DNA of 57,132 nucleotides from Calothrix sp. HK-06 (GCF_001904745.1 NZ_MRCD01000022.1:41874-99005); one strand, 5' to 3'; shown: positions 18,224 to 27,277, numbered from the stretch's first letter. Notes: generated by a model not told the origin, from the sequence alone. Numbers and translations: made by a program.

Positions 18224-18934
18224 ATGAAAAAACATCTACTAAAACTAGACTGGAAAAAGTTAGCTATAGCAGGAATTACCACACTAGCTATAGCGTCAAC
18301 AGCAGGTTGCCAAAGTTCTTCTAATTCAGCAGATAGCTCGGCGCCACAAACTGCATCAAGTCCTGTTTCACAAAATAGCGATACTACTGCTGTTAGAGTA
18401 GGCGCCCCTGCACCTGCATTTACGGCAGTAGATAGCAATGGAAAAACACATAACCTTAGTGATTTCAAAGGTAAAACAGTTGTATTGGAATGGACTAATC
18501 ACGAGTGTCCATTTGTGAAAAAGCATTATGAAAGCAATAATATGCAAGCGCTGCAAAAGGAAAAAACTGGTAAAGGAGTAGTCTGGCTATCAATAATATC
18601 CTCGGCGCCTGGACAACAAGGAAATGTAACTCCACAAAAAGCCAACGAATTAACAAAAACTCGTAATGCAAACCCGACAGCAGTACTTATTGATGCTGAT
18701 GGTAAAGTTGGTAAATTATATCAAGCTCGTACAACGCCTCATATGTATGTAATTGATAAAAACGGCGTATTACAATACACAGGCGGCATTGATGATAATT
18801 CTTCAAAAAATCCTCAAGATGCCAAAACAGCTAATAATTATGTGCGCGCGGCAGTAGATAGCGTTCTTAACGGTGAACCAGTAAAAACATCTACAACTCA
18901 ACCTTATGGATGTAGCGTTAAGTATGCTTCATAA
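18224..18934 (+). CDS. Thioredoxin-like (AhpC/TSA-type redoxin) lipoprotein
   Basis: A 236-residue protein with an N-terminal signal ending in a lipobox (ASTAGC, Cys29), a Ser-rich linker, then a thioredoxin-like fold with NHECPFVKKHY. Only one redox cysteine (Cys95) is present at the active site, with no CxxC. This single-Cys form, WTN..CPFV.KHY, is a known subfamily near TlpA and peroxiredoxins. It is probably tethered to the outer face of a membrane and reduced by the DsbD-like protein upstream. Its 3' end overlaps the convergent kinase gene by 17 bp. Confidence 0.82.
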   Translation: MKKHLLKLDWKKLAIAGITTLAIASTAGCQSSSNSADSSAPQTASSPVSQNSDTTAVRVGAPAPAFTAVDSNGKTHNLSDFKGKTVVLEWTNHECPFVKKHYESNNMQALQKEKTGKGVVWLSIISSAPGQQGNVTPQKANELTKTRNANPTAVLIDADGKVGKLYQARTTPHMYVIDKNGVLQYTGGIDDNSSKNPQDAKTANNYVRAAVDSVLNGEPVKTSTTQPYGCSVKYAS

Positions 18935-19871
18935 CTTTTAGTTCGCTTGCTAGTTTGTTAATCTCGGCTAACTCTGGAGGTTCAAAACCTGGTCGAGAAA
19001 CTTTGATGGAAGCCGCTGCCGTTGCAAAGCGTGCCATTTCTTCCAACGAGCAACCCTGAAGGTAGGAGTAAATAAAACCCGCAGAAAAGCTGGCGCCAGC
19101 ACCAAAGGAATCAATTGCCTTAATGGATGGCGCCCAGACACGGATGATTTCTTTGCCGCGCATCACTAAACACCCTTCTTTTGCTAGTGTTACCACGGCT
19201 ATTTCTACACCTACTGCTAGGAGTTTCTTGGCTACTTCTAAAGGTGGCTCATCTCCAAGCTGGACGAAATCAGTGACAGCTTGACAAATTATCGCTCGTC
19301 CAGCGTAACGGGTTAAAATTTCCGGTTCTTTGTGTTTATGTTCTAAATTGAGAAAAACGGGAATATTGAGTCGAATTGCCTCATCCATTGGTCGAATGAT
19401 GTGATCTTCGTCGTACCAGTCCACATATAGTAGACGACTGCCTTGTAAAAGCGAGAGGTCAGCTGTGTCTAATGTGGCAAGTACCTTCCTATTTGGTTGC
19501 CAGAAGACGGTACGGGCGCCTGTTGGATCGGAAACTACGACAGAAAACACAGTTTCTAGTTGTGGGTCTAGGCGCACTTCTCCTAGAACTCCTATTTCTT
19601 TAAGTTGGGTAGCAATCCATTGCCCTCGGTAGTCCTGTCCGACTGCTGTCCCGATCATGGCATTTTTGACATTCCAGCCTCGCAGCATACAGGCAATCAT
19701 CGCTGCATCATAACAGACAATATCTTTGTTTTCTTGGAAAATGGAAGCATCATTTTGTGGCGGCCATTTATCTACCACTAGTAAAATACCAATGGCTAGC
19801 ATCCCAAAGCAGACAACATCAGGGCTATCTAACAGATTTTCTGCAAAATTTAAAGAATTTTCTGCCTTCAT
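18918..19871 (-). CDS. PfkB-family sugar-kinase-like protein lacking the catalytic Asp
   Basis: A 317-residue ribokinase fold: CFGMLAIGILLV at the start, VYYD-type mid-section, VVTLAKEGCLV and the anion-hole region DSFGAGASFSAGF. In active PfkB kinases this motif is D-x-x-G-A-G-D, and the last Asp is the catalytic base; here it is Ala260. The Ala codon GCC is part of a GGCGCC palindrome (GGC GCC), one base away from GAC. Either the protein is a non-catalytic relative or it uses another base. It lies downstream of gatC on the same strand. Substrate unknown. Confidence 0.78.
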   Translation of the reverse strand: MKAENSLNFAENLLDSPDVVCFGMLAIGILLVVDKWPPQNDASIFQENKDIVCYDAAMIACMLRGWNVKNAMIGTAVGQDYRGQWIATQLKEIGVLGEVRLDPQLETVFSVVVSDPTGARTVFWQPNRKVLATLDTADLSLLQGSRLLYVDWYDEDHIIRPMDEAIRLNIPVFLNLEHKHKEPEILTRYAGRAIICQAVTDFVQLGDEPPLEVAKKLLAVGVEIAVVTLAKEGCLVMRGKEIIRVWAPSIKAIDSFGAGASFSAGFIYSYLQGCSLEEMARFATAAASIKVSRPGFEPPELAEINKLASELKVMKHT

Positions 19872-19947
19872 TCAGTGTAAAAAGCGAAACATGCAAATTC
19901 GTCCGCAGGTTGTATGGCATGACTTGCTGCACCTGCGGGTAAGGCAA

Positions 19948-20238
19948 CTATTCTGGATTTAGAATTTTTGGAACTTTGAAAAATTCACCTTCTTGAGCGG
20001 GCGCCCCATTTAGAATTGCTTCACGTTCAGGATAAGGTTGTAAGTTATCGGCACGTGTGACATTACTAACATCAATTGCTCGCGTGGTGGGCAAGACATC
20101 GGTGACATCTAGTTCGTCTAATTGGTCTACGTATTCTAAGATACTTCCCAATTGCGTAGTGAATTGCTCTTCTTCTTCGGGTGTTAATTCTAAACGCGCT
20201 AAAAAGGCGACTTTATGTACTAGTTCGCGATCAATCAT
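19948..20238 (-). CDS. gatC: Asp/Glu-tRNA(Asn/Gln) amidotransferase subunit C
   Basis: A 96-residue protein of usual length with the GatC pattern MIDRELVHKVAFLARLEL, EYVDQLDELDVTDVLPTTR and NGAPAQEGEFFKVPKIL. GatCAB converts Glu-tRNA(Gln) to Gln-tRNA(Gln) and GatC stabilises the complex. The gatA and gatB genes are not in the window, as is usual in cyanobacteria, where gatC is separate. It lies between ycf3 and the PfkB-like gene on the same strand. Confidence 0.94.
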   Translation of the reverse strand: MIDRELVHKVAFLARLELTPEEEEQFTTQLGSILEYVDQLDELDVTDVLPTTRAIDVSNVTRADNLQPYPEREAILNGAPAQEGEFFKVPKILNPE

Positions 20239-20245
20239 GTTTTTA

Positions 20246-20317
20246 GTTATGAGTTATGAGTTATGAGGCGCGGAGTTATGAATTATAATTCTTAACTCAT
20301 AACTCCTCACTCCTAAC
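20246..20317. repeat. AGTTATGAGTTATGAG inverted repeat
   Basis: A left arm with tandem AGTTATGAG units and a right arm AACTCATAACTCCTCACTCC can pair across about 30 bases. This type of repeat is common between genes in Nostocales. It lies between ycf3 and gatC, directly upstream of the gatC start. Confidence 0.55.
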
Positions 20318-20328
20318 TTTTTTGGCTT

Positions 20329-20850
20329 TTAAAAGAATATGTCAACTTGGGAGCGTCCGGTAGTCTTAAGCCAATTTTGTGCTTCGATGTAGTTGTTAGG
20401 CGCCAAACGAATTGCACGAATCCAATAATCGGTAGCTTGGTCAAACAGTGCTTCCCCTGCGTCGTTATCACCTGCTTCCTTGGCTCTTTCACCTTGGAAG
20501 TGGTAAATTACCGCGATGTTATTTAATGCTTGAGGCATTCGTGGGTTTAGTTCGATAGCTTGGTGGTAATATTCTAAGGCCTTATTATGGTCGCCGTTAC
20601 TTGCGTATATTAACCCCATGTTGTAAAGAACATAACTACGGTCATTAGGGTCTTGTTCGAGTTCTAGCGCTTCGTTGTAATAGTCTAAAGCTTCGGCATA
20701 CTCACCTTCTGCCTGTGCCGACATTCCATCACGGTAGTAAACAAACGCTTCTTTGGCTTTTTTGTTTGCTGGCAGTATCTTGAGGATGATGTCCGCCATT
20801 ACTGTAAAGGATTTATCGATAAAGTTATCGTTTTTCTGGGTTCTTGGCAT
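20329..20850 (-). CDS. ycf3: Photosystem I assembly protein Ycf3
   Basis: A 173-residue protein of the usual Ycf3 length, starting [20 protein letters not shown], with three TPR units ([57 protein letters not shown]) and the conserved C-terminal [15 protein letters not shown]. Ycf3 helps assemble the PsaA/PsaB core of photosystem I at the thylakoid membrane. This is a firm cyanobacterial marker. A long inverted repeat follows the gene. Confidence 0.96.
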   Translation of the reverse strand: MPRTQKNDNFIDKSFTVMADIILKILPANKKAKEAFVYYRDGMSAQAEGEYAEALDYYNEALELEQDPNDRSYVLYNMGLIYASNGDHNKALEYYHQAIELNPRMPQALNNIAVIYHFQGERAKEAGDNDAGEALFDQATDYWIRAIRLAPNNYIEAQNWLKTTGRSQVDIFF

Positions 20851-20882
20851 ATATTTATCGTAAAGGTAGGTTTAAAACTAGT

Positions 20883-21548
20883 CTATACAGGCGCCACGCA
20901 CTCAGGCGTATTGTTTTTGGGACTGTTTACGATGGTGCTTACTGGATATGCCGTCATAGCTTCGGTTGAATAGGGCTGCAATAGTGGTTGTAACATTTTT
21001 GGGTCTTGTACTTGCACATCAAGCCACAAATCGTAATCTTCTGGCTTTAATATTACTGGCATTCGGTCGTGAATTGGCGCCATTAGAGAATTGGCACTAG
21101 TCGTCAAAATAGTACATGTATCAATTTGTTCACCAGCACTATCGTGCCATCGCTCCCAAAGTCCAGCAAAACCAAACGGTTGAGAGTCCTGGAGTTGAAA
21201 ATAATAAGGCTGTTTTTTACCTTCTGTACGCTGCCACTCATAAAACCCGTCTGCGACTATCAAACACCGACGTTTTTTAAACGCTGACCGAAATGAGGGC
21301 TTCTCGGCAACTGTTTCTGACCGCGCATTAATTAGCTTGGAAGCTATGGTGGGGTCTTTTGACCACGAGGGTATTAATCCCCAACGTAATAATTCAAACA
21401 CGCGATGCTGTTCTGGATTATGCAATACCGTCATTACAGTTTGCGTAGGCGCCACGTTATATTGCGGCTTGAAATCTGGAATATCTGGAATATCGAAAAC
21501 TTCAGCCAATTTTTGCTCTAATCGTGTTAAAGTAAATCTCCCACACAT
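20883..21548 (-). CDS. SRAP-domain protein (YedK/HMCES-like)
   Basis: A 221-residue SOS-response-associated peptidase family protein. It starts MCGRFTL, giving the catalytic Cys2 after Met removal, and has NVAPTQ, FELLRWGLIPSW, NARSETVAEKPSF, DGFYEWQR and the HDRMPVIL histidine. SRAP proteins form a covalent thiazolidine link to abasic sites in single-stranded DNA and so protect replication forks. Length and motifs are complete. Confidence 0.94.
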   Translation of the reverse strand: MCGRFTLTRLEQKLAEVFDIPDIPDFKPQYNVAPTQTVMTVLHNPEQHRVFELLRWGLIPSWSKDPTIASKLINARSETVAEKPSFRSAFKKRRCLIVADGFYEWQRTEGKKQPYYFQLQDSQPFGFAGLWERWHDSAGEQIDTCTILTTSANSLMAPIHDRMPVILKPEDYDLWLDVQVQDPKMLQPLLQPYSTEAMTAYPVSTIVNSPKNNTPECVAPV

Positions 21549-21746
21549 AATTTAAACCTCTAGTACCTTGCTAAAACTCAATTTATAAATACGGAAATCA
21601 AATATTACTTTATGAGCAAGATTTATCTCTTTTTTATACCCTCGATAAGGTATATATAAAATTTTATCCTAATTATTGGGTGAATCTGATAATATATAGT
21701 TTTTTCCCCCTTCTTGAAAATATTAACTTCATCCCAATTTCTTGGC

Positions 21747-22358
21747 ATGGAAACTTTGCGTTTGTTCGATTTTTTACCTTCTGGAAATGGTTATAAGGTA
21801 CGGCTTTTACTAACACAACTGGGTATACCTTTTGAGCGTATAAATCTGGATATAACCAAGAGTGAGACTAGGAGTCCAGACTTTCTAAGCAAAAATCCGA
21901 ATGGTAAAATCCCAGTGTTAGAGGTTCAACCTGGTCAGTATTTAGCTGAATCAAATGCTATCTTAATTTACCTTAGCGAAGGTACTGAGTATTTACCATA
22001 CGACCGCTTCTTACGCGCTCAAGTTCTACAGTGGTTGTTCTTTGAGCAGTTCAGTCACGAACCTTATATTGCATCACCAAGATTTTGGATTTCTATTCTT
22101 AAAACTCACGAGGAACATAAAGCCGAAATTGAAAAACGACATCAACAGGGTTACGCAGCACTACGCTTAATGGAAAATCATTTACAAACGAATAACTTTT
22201 TTGTGGGAGGACGTTATTCGATAGCAGATATCAGCTTATTTGCATACACGCATGTGGCACCTGAAGGTGGTTACGATTTAACACCGTTTCCTGCTATCAA
22301 CGCCTGGATTGATCGAATTAAAAGCCAACCCGGATACATTGATATTACGGAAGATTAA
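21747..22358 (+). CDS. Glutathione S-transferase family protein
   Basis: A two-domain GST of 203 residues: N-terminal thioredoxin fold (LRLFDFLPSGNGYKVRLLL, NPNGKIPVLEV, LAESNAILIYLS) and a helical C-terminal domain with FVGGRYSIADISLFAYTHVA. The SGNGYKV segment carries the usual N-terminal catalytic Ser position. ATG 21747 gives the standard GST start; an upstream ATG at 21714 would add 11 residues of no family similarity. Substrate not predictable. Confidence 0.88.
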   Translation: METLRLFDFLPSGNGYKVRLLLTQLGIPFERINLDITKSETRSPDFLSKNPNGKIPVLEVQPGQYLAESNAILIYLSEGTEYLPYDRFLRAQVLQWLFFEQFSHEPYIASPRFWISILKTHEEHKAEIEKRHQQGYAALRLMENHLQTNNFFVGGRYSIADISLFAYTHVAPEGGYDLTPFPAINAWIDRIKSQPGYIDITED

Positions 22359-22375
22359 ATACACAATATATATAC

Positions 22376-22403
22376 GTAGAGAGGTTATATGTAACGTCTC
22401 TAC
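22376..22403. terminator. GTAGAGA/TCTCTAC hairpin between convergent genes
   Basis: An inverted repeat with one mismatch (GTAGAGAGGTTAT ... GTAACGTCTCTAC) lies between the convergent GST and DUF167 genes and reaches the DUF167 stop codon. It may end transcription from both sides. It belongs to the repeat family at 25581-25608 and 54174-54201. Confidence 0.6.
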
Positions 22404-22621
22404 ATATCAATTTCAACTAATTTCTGCCGCGCGGATAAGCCAGATTTGATTTTAACGTCAGATTTCGGCACATTATATTTCTCAGCAAGAGTCTTAATTA
22501 ACTCCTCGTTTGCTTTACCGTCTACTGGTAGCGACTTGAGATGTACCGTGAGACTACCATCTTCTTCTTCAATAATTTTCGGCGCCTTAGAGTTAGGTTT
22601 TACTTTTACTCTTTTTTGCAT
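22400..22621 (-). CDS. DUF167 (YggU-like) protein
   Basis: A 73-residue small basic protein with the DUF167 pattern: [10 protein letters not shown] near the start, [21 protein letters not shown], and [19 protein letters not shown]. The family is widespread and of unknown biochemical role. Length is normal and no neighbour gives a functional hint. Confidence 0.9.
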   Translation of the reverse strand: MQKRVKVKPNSKAPKIIEEEDGSLTVHLKSLPVDGKANEELIKTLAEKYNVPKSDVKIKSGLSARQKLVEIDM

Positions 22622-22790
22622 TTTGATAACTATTCACAATAATAAAAATGCTCACCGCACGATGAGCAAAGAGAGGATTACATTAAAGCTTTAAGTAGCT
22701 TAGACTGTATATAATAATCAGAACGCCAAAGTTTAAAAGTTTTGTAAATAAATTTTTGACTTTGGCGCCTCCTAAAAACTTACTAATTTT

Positions 22791-23333
22791 CTAAGGTTCG
22801 CTGCGACTACCATTACCAATCACTGATATTTTGTGGCGATATATAAGTTCTCCACCATACCAGCCAGATAATCCTAAAGCTGTAGCGACTATAAGCGAAA
22901 GAACAAGTCCCCAAGGTAGTACCGCAGAAACGGGATGATTCCAACGAATTAACAAGTTAATGAGCGTTAAACCTAAAACGATAACATTTAGAATTAAGTG
23001 TGCCCATCCTGCGGTACGCTTGCGAACTCTCTCAATGCGGAAAAAGTCTGATAGTCCAGTAGCAGCAGCGGCAAGTCCAGCAACGAAACCACCAAGAATT
23101 AACCAGTATGCACCCAGTGCCCAGAAACTATCGCGATTGAACCAAAAAACTACATCTGCTAATGTGGAGCCAACAAGAAAAGCAACTGGGAACTGAACCA
23201 AAATAGGGTGAATTGGATGTCCAGCTACTGCCACTGTACTTGGTACACCAGCATCACGAAATTCGCGACTATCGCTCTCAAGAACAGCAGGAATGTTTGG
23301 ATATGGGGTAGTGTTTCTTTGTTCGGTTTCCAT
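22791..23333 (-). CDS. DUF2231 membrane protein
   Basis: A 180-residue protein with four membrane helices and the DUF2231 opening HPIHPILVQFPVAFLVGSTLAD. A helix-rich segment with GLSDFFRI and a His (AHLILNVIVLG) follows, and the family may bind heme through such residues (inference from related families). It is on the same strand as the SRAP gene but separated by a different gene pair. Function unknown. Confidence 0.85.
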   Translation of the reverse strand: METEQRNTTPYPNIPAVLESDSREFRDAGVPSTVAVAGHPIHPILVQFPVAFLVGSTLADVVFWFNRDSFWALGAYWLILGGFVAGLAAAATGLSDFFRIERVRKRTAGWAHLILNVIVLGLTLINLLIRWNHPVSAVLPWGLVLSLIVATALGLSGWYGGELIYRHKISVIGNGSRSEP

Positions 23334-23379
23334 AGTTGTTTGTATTTACTAGTTAGTAGTTAATGGTTTGTTGATAACT

Positions 23380-23458
23380 AGAAACCGGGTCTTTTATAAA
23401 TATCTTGCAATAAAAACAACGATTCTGGGTAAAAACCCGGTTTCTTTCGGTTTCTTTT
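23380..23458. repeat. GAAACCGGGTTTC hairpin repeat, copy D
   Basis: The arms AGAAACCGGGTC and AACCCGGTTTCTTTCGG enclose ATATCTTGCAATAAAAACAA, a core shared with the copy at 52521-52588. It directly follows the DUF2993 stop codon on the minus strand. Confidence 0.75.
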
Positions 23459-24191
23459 AGGCTGAAGGAATTTGTTCTACATAAGCTTCAGCAGCAATAA
23501 TCAATTGACCAACTTCAGGGTATAAACCTTTAATGGTCAGCGTCATACCTTGTAAATCAAAATTATCCAGGTTTAAGATTTCGCTTGTAGCATCAATCAA
23601 GGATTGTGTTATTGACGAACCTTCCTCTCCTTGTGGATATTCAACGTTTTCTAAGCTAATTCTTTTGCCGTTAAGACTAGCAGTTGGAACTGCTGAAAAT
23701 GCAACTCGATGAGTCTCATTATTCTCTAACTGCACATCGGCTTTTAGCTCGACTCGATTTTGTCCTGGCAAATGAAAGTCAACTTGCCTTAAACTAACTG
23801 CTACAGGTTGACCTGATAGGTTAATTGTTTGGCTTTGCAATTTGCTGCGAATATAATCTGAGTTAAAAGCACAATTAATATCAGTTTCAGTCAGAACAAT
23901 CTTTGCACTGCCTTGAGTTGGTCTTGTCAGCTCGACTTTGCCAAATGCAACGCTAAGAGGATTTATAGCAACGTTATCAACCTGCATGTGCAATTCTTCC
24001 ACACGCAGGCTTTTTTGCATTACTAAACCTTCACCTTCGACTGTGACGCTATCAACTTCGCCCTGCATTAACTTTAGAGGGTCTGTCTTTACGTTTACAT
24101 CTACGTTTTCTACTTCGTCTAATTGGCTAGTTATACCAATTTCGGCAGCTTTATTCAACGCTTGCTCGCCTAATCCAGGATTGTTAGGCAT
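23457..24191 (-). CDS. DUF2993 (LmeA-like) protein, second copy
   Basis: A 244-residue paralogue of the protein at 6001-6762: ENVDVNVKTDPLKLMQGE, AINPLSVAFGKVEL and KIVLTETDINCAF align with the corresponding segments there. There is no signal peptide. It is isolated from the epimerase/DUF1611 genes, so the pairing at 6 kb is not a general feature of this family in this genome. Role unknown. Confidence 0.85.
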   Translation of the reverse strand: MPNNPGLGEQALNKAAEIGITSQLDEVENVDVNVKTDPLKLMQGEVDSVTVEGEGLVMQKSLRVEELHMQVDNVAINPLSVAFGKVELTRPTQGSAKIVLTETDINCAFNSDYIRSKLQSQTINLSGQPVAVSLRQVDFHLPGQNRVELKADVQLENNETHRVAFSAVPTASLNGKRISLENVEYPQGEEGSSITQSLIDATSEILNLDNFDLQGMTLTIKGLYPEVGQLIIAAEAYVEQIPSA

Positions 24192-24481
24192 TATCAGTGC
24201 AATCTCCCATCTTAACCTTCACTGTCAATCTAGAAAATTGCAATGGAATTTTGCTCTATCTATTGGAATAGGACGTATTCATTTTAGCTCTATCGAAAAG
24301 TATAAATCTATTTTTTGCAGTAATTTCTTTATTTATTAATACAACATCAAAAATAAAATCATACGCTTCTACCTTACGGTTTTAATAGTAATCGCTCAAA
24401 AGTCAGATGGAAGCTTGTAATCCATGTGGCAACCTTGAAATTAAGGAATTAAACAAAACCCTTTAAGAGGAGAACACACAA

Positions 24482-25534
24482 ATGGTAGCTACATTAGACG
24501 ATACCAAGCGCTCTGCTATCGGTATGAAGCTAGCTGATATGAAAGCGTTGCAAGAATTGTTGATTCAAAACGAACAGCAGTTTTTGCGTGAGTCGAATGA
24601 TTCTGAAATTTCTGAGCGCTTCCAGAAGATGCTCGAAGATGACCAAAAGAATTTAGGTGTTTTAGATACTGTTATCGTACAGTACGGCGTACAAGCACAA
24701 CCTGAGCAAACCATTAGCAAAATGATTGAAACGGTTAAGAAGTTAATGCAAGGTTCAGAATTGAGCTTCTACGAAAAAGTATTCCAACATGAATTGTTGA
24801 AGCACCAACAAGTAATGACAGGTTTGACCATTCATAAGGCAGCACAAAAAGTTGGCGCCGATGTGATGATGGCAATTGGACCTTTGAACACCATCAATTT
24901 TGAAAACCGCGCGCACCAAGAGCAACTCAAAGGTGTATTAGAAGTACTAGGTGTTCGCGAACTAACCGGACAAGATGCTGACCAAGGTATTTGGGCACGT
25001 GTACAAGACGCAATGGCAGCTTTAAGCGGTGTATTTGGTAGCGCTGTTACCCAAACCACCGATAAGACTGACATGAACATTCAAGACATAATTCGTCTTG
25101 ACCACAATAAGGTAAATACCTTGTTCACTCAGTTATTTGCAAGCAACGACCCTCAGAAAATTCAAGAGTACTTCGGGCAAATCTACAAAGATTTATTAGT
25201 ACACTCGATTGCAGAAGAAAAAGTTGTATATCCCGCAGTACGTCCTTTCTACGGTGAACAAGACACCAAAGAATTGTACGATGAGCAAGCACACTTCCGC
25301 GTGTTGTTAGACGAAATCAAGGCTACCAACCCCGGAGCGCCTGAATTCAAAGACAAAGTTAAGAAGTTAATGGATGAGGTTGGCGACCACATTCGTCAAG
25401 AAGAAAGCACCATGTTTGCTGCTATCCGTAACAACTTTAGCACTGAGCAAAGCGAGCAATTAACTACACAGTTCAAGAGTGTTAAGAGCCAAGAACAACA
25501 AAAAATGGCTAAAGAAGCTGGCATGATGAAGTAA
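24482..25534 (+). CDS. Hemerythrin-domain protein with N-terminal helical domain
   Basis: A 350-residue soluble helical protein. Residues about 1-190 form a ferritin-like or DUF892-type helical bundle. Residues about 205-335 are a hemerythrin-like domain with IIRLDHNKV, HSIAEEKVVYP, EQAHFRVLLDEI and HIRQEESTMF, giving the His/Glu ligands of a di-iron site. A strong ribosome binding site (AAGAGGAGA, 24465-24473) precedes ATG 24482, and codon use is smooth, suggesting high expression. It probably binds O2 or senses or stores iron or reactive oxygen. Two hairpins follow the gene. Confidence 0.85.
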   Translation: MVATLDDTKRSAIGMKLADMKALQELLIQNEQQFLRESNDSEISERFQKMLEDDQKNLGVLDTVIVQYGVQAQPEQTISKMIETVKKLMQGSELSFYEKVFQHELLKHQQVMTGLTIHKAAQKVGADVMMAIGPLNTINFENRAHQEQLKGVLEVLGVRELTGQDADQGIWARVQDAMAALSGVFGSAVTQTTDKTDMNIQDIIRLDHNKVNTLFTQLFASNDPQKIQEYFGQIYKDLLVHSIAEEKVVYPAVRPFYGEQDTKELYDEQAHFRVLLDEIKATNPGAPEFKDKVKKLMDEVGDHIRQEESTMFAAIRNNFSTEQSEQLTTQFKSVKSQEQQKMAKEAGMMK

Positions 25535-25548
25535 TCGTAGTGATTGTA

Positions 25549-25608
25549 CGGTGGGTAGTACCCACCATACAACATAAAATGTAGAGACGTTACATGTAAC
25601 GTCTCTAC
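25549..25608. terminator. Two consecutive hairpins after the hemerythrin gene
   Basis: Hairpin 1 (25549-25571) pairs GTACGGTGGGTA with TACCCACCATAC. Hairpin 2 (25581-25608) is a perfect inverted repeat of GTAGAGACGTTAC around a short centre. Together they probably end the hemerythrin transcript. Both belong to dispersed repeat families. Confidence 0.65.
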
Positions 25609-25614
25609 ATTGTT

Positions 25615-26022
25615 TTATGAATGCAAAAATTCTAGATGGGCGCGTGTTGCCGCGAAATATATAAGCCAAGTCAAAGTTTGTAATCTTAAAACTATCGATA
25701 ACTGTCAAAGCGGTAAAGCAGAGCTACGCATTTCTGCTTATCCATATCCTGACTACGGTACTCTCAAAGGCACCGTTCGTGCAATTATCGCTGATACCGT
25801 TGGTGCAAACAGATCTCAAAAAATACTAGTGCAGTCAACATAAATGATGCTTCTGGCACTTACTACCAAGTAAACATTCAACCATCCAAGCATTAACTCG
25901 AAAAAAATGGCGCCAGTTACCCAATTCAAGCTGGTATGGAAGTAACGGCAGATATTATTGCTAAAAAAGAAACTTTGCTAACTTTCGTTTTACGCAGAGC
26001 AAGACTATTAACAGATATTTAG
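25615..26022 (+). pseudogene. HlyD-type secretion adaptor, C-terminal remnant
   Basis: The translation from about 25660 reads CQSGKAELRISAYPYPDYGT then LKGTVRAI, continues in the next frame as DASGTYYQVNIQPSKH, and after an in-frame TAA (25894-25896) as YPIQAGMEVTADIIAKKETL and RRARLLTDI, with a stop at 26020-26022. This is the conserved C-terminus of HlyD-family periplasmic adaptors used with type I/ABC exporters in cyanobacteria. A one-base loss in a poly-A run near 25820, the internal stop and the absence of the first two-thirds show decay. No ABC transporter or outer-membrane gene is adjacent. Confidence 0.8.
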
Positions 26023-26089
26023 CCTTTTCGCAATTATTGTTTCTATCATGGAAACAACTATGTAGAAAAGTTGGTAGATAAGTTTAAAC

Positions 26090-27277
26090 ATGTTGAGCAA
26101 TATAAAAGACTTAGCAACAAAGTTGGCGCCTCGCTTAATTGAAATTCGTCGTCACCTGCATTCGCACCCAGAACTAAGCGGTCAGGAATACCAAACGGCA
26201 GCTTTTGTTGCTGGTGTTTTATCTTCGAGCGGTCTACAGGTACAAGAAGGCGTAGGCAAAACAGGTGTAATTGGAGAGTTGCAGGGTATTGGAGAAAGTA
26301 ATCGCATTTTAGCTATTCGTACTGATATGGACGCACTACCAATTCAGGAACGCACAGGATTAGATTTTGCCTCGCGCGCGTCGGGTATAATGCACGCTTG
26401 TGGTCACGATGTCCACACAACAGTTGGTTTAGGAACAGCGATGATTTTATCGCAGTTAGCAGAAGAATTACCAGGAAAAGTTCGGTTTTTATTTCAACCT
26501 GCTGAAGAAATTGCTCAAGGTGCGAGTTGGATGGTTAAAGATGGGGCAATGAGTGACGTTACCGCAATATTGGGAGTACATGTTTTTCCATCAATACCAG
26601 GTGGTTCGGTTGGGTTACGTTACGGCGCCCTAACTGCTGCTGCTGATGATTTAGAGATTATTATTATAGGAGAATCTGGACACGGCGCCCGTCCACACGA
26701 AGCAGTCGATGCAATTTGGATAGCTTCGCAGGTAATCACAACACTACAACAAGCAATTAGTCGAACCCAAAACCCATTACGTCCCGTAGTATTAAGTATC
26801 GGACAGATTAATGGTGGACGGGCGCCGAACGTAATTGCCGATAAAGTAGAATTAAAAGGAACAGTACGCTCATTACATCCAGAAACACGAGCAAATTTAC
26901 CAGCTTGGATAGAAACAATCGTAGCCAACGTTTGTAACTCGTATGGCGCCAAATATGAAGTTAACTATCGTCAAGGAGTTCCCAGCGTCCAAAACGATTA
27001 TATGTTAACGCAGTTACTACAATCTGCAGCCGAAGAAGCATGGGGATGCGAGAGAGTCCAGGTACTCCCAGAACCGAGCTTAGGCGCTGAAGATTTTTCA
27101 GTATATTTAGATTATGCACCCGGTAGCATGTTCCGTCTCGGTGTAGGATTCAAAGAAAGACCTACAAACTACCCATTACATCATCCACAATTTGAAGTGG
27201 ATGAAAACGCCATTATTACAGGTGTAGTCACAATGGCATATGCTGCATCTAAATTTTGGAACACAAATGCATCGTAA
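26090..27277 (+). CDS. M20-family amidohydrolase (aminoacylase/IAA-amino acid hydrolase-like)
   Basis: A 395-residue M20D peptidase fold: IRRHLHSHPELSGQEYQTA, metal-binding MHACGHDVHTT, catalytic FQPAEEIAQGA, a dimerisation domain (about 180-295) with GHGARPHEAVDAI, and a C-terminal AEDFSVYL and PLHHPQF. Such enzymes remove N-acyl groups or cleave amino-acid conjugates with two divalent metals. Substrates include hippurate, indole-acetyl-amino acids and N-acetyl amino acids; the specific one is not readable. Start ATG 26090. Confidence 0.9.
   Translation: MLSNIKDLATKLAPRLIEIRRHLHSHPELSGQEYQTAAFVAGVLSSSGLQVQEGVGKTGVIGELQGIGESNRILAIRTDMDALPIQERTGLDFASRASGIMHACGHDVHTTVGLGTAMILSQLAEELPGKVRFLFQPAEEIAQGASWMVKDGAMSDVTAILGVHVFPSIPGGSVGLRYGALTAAADDLEIIIIGESGHGARPHEAVDAIWIASQVITTLQQAISRTQNPLRPVVLSIGQINGGRAPNVIADKVELKGTVRSLHPETRANLPAWIETIVANVCNSYGAKYEVNYRQGVPSVQNDYMLTQLLQSAAEEAWGCERVQVLPEPSLGAEDFSVYLDYAPGSMFRLGVGFKERPTNYPLHHPQFEVDENAIITGVVTMAYAASKFWNTNAS

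Noticed and set aside
25610-25843. Possible small protein after the hemerythrin gene
   Set aside because: It is the first part of the HlyD remnant up to the frameshift; counted as pseudogene instead.
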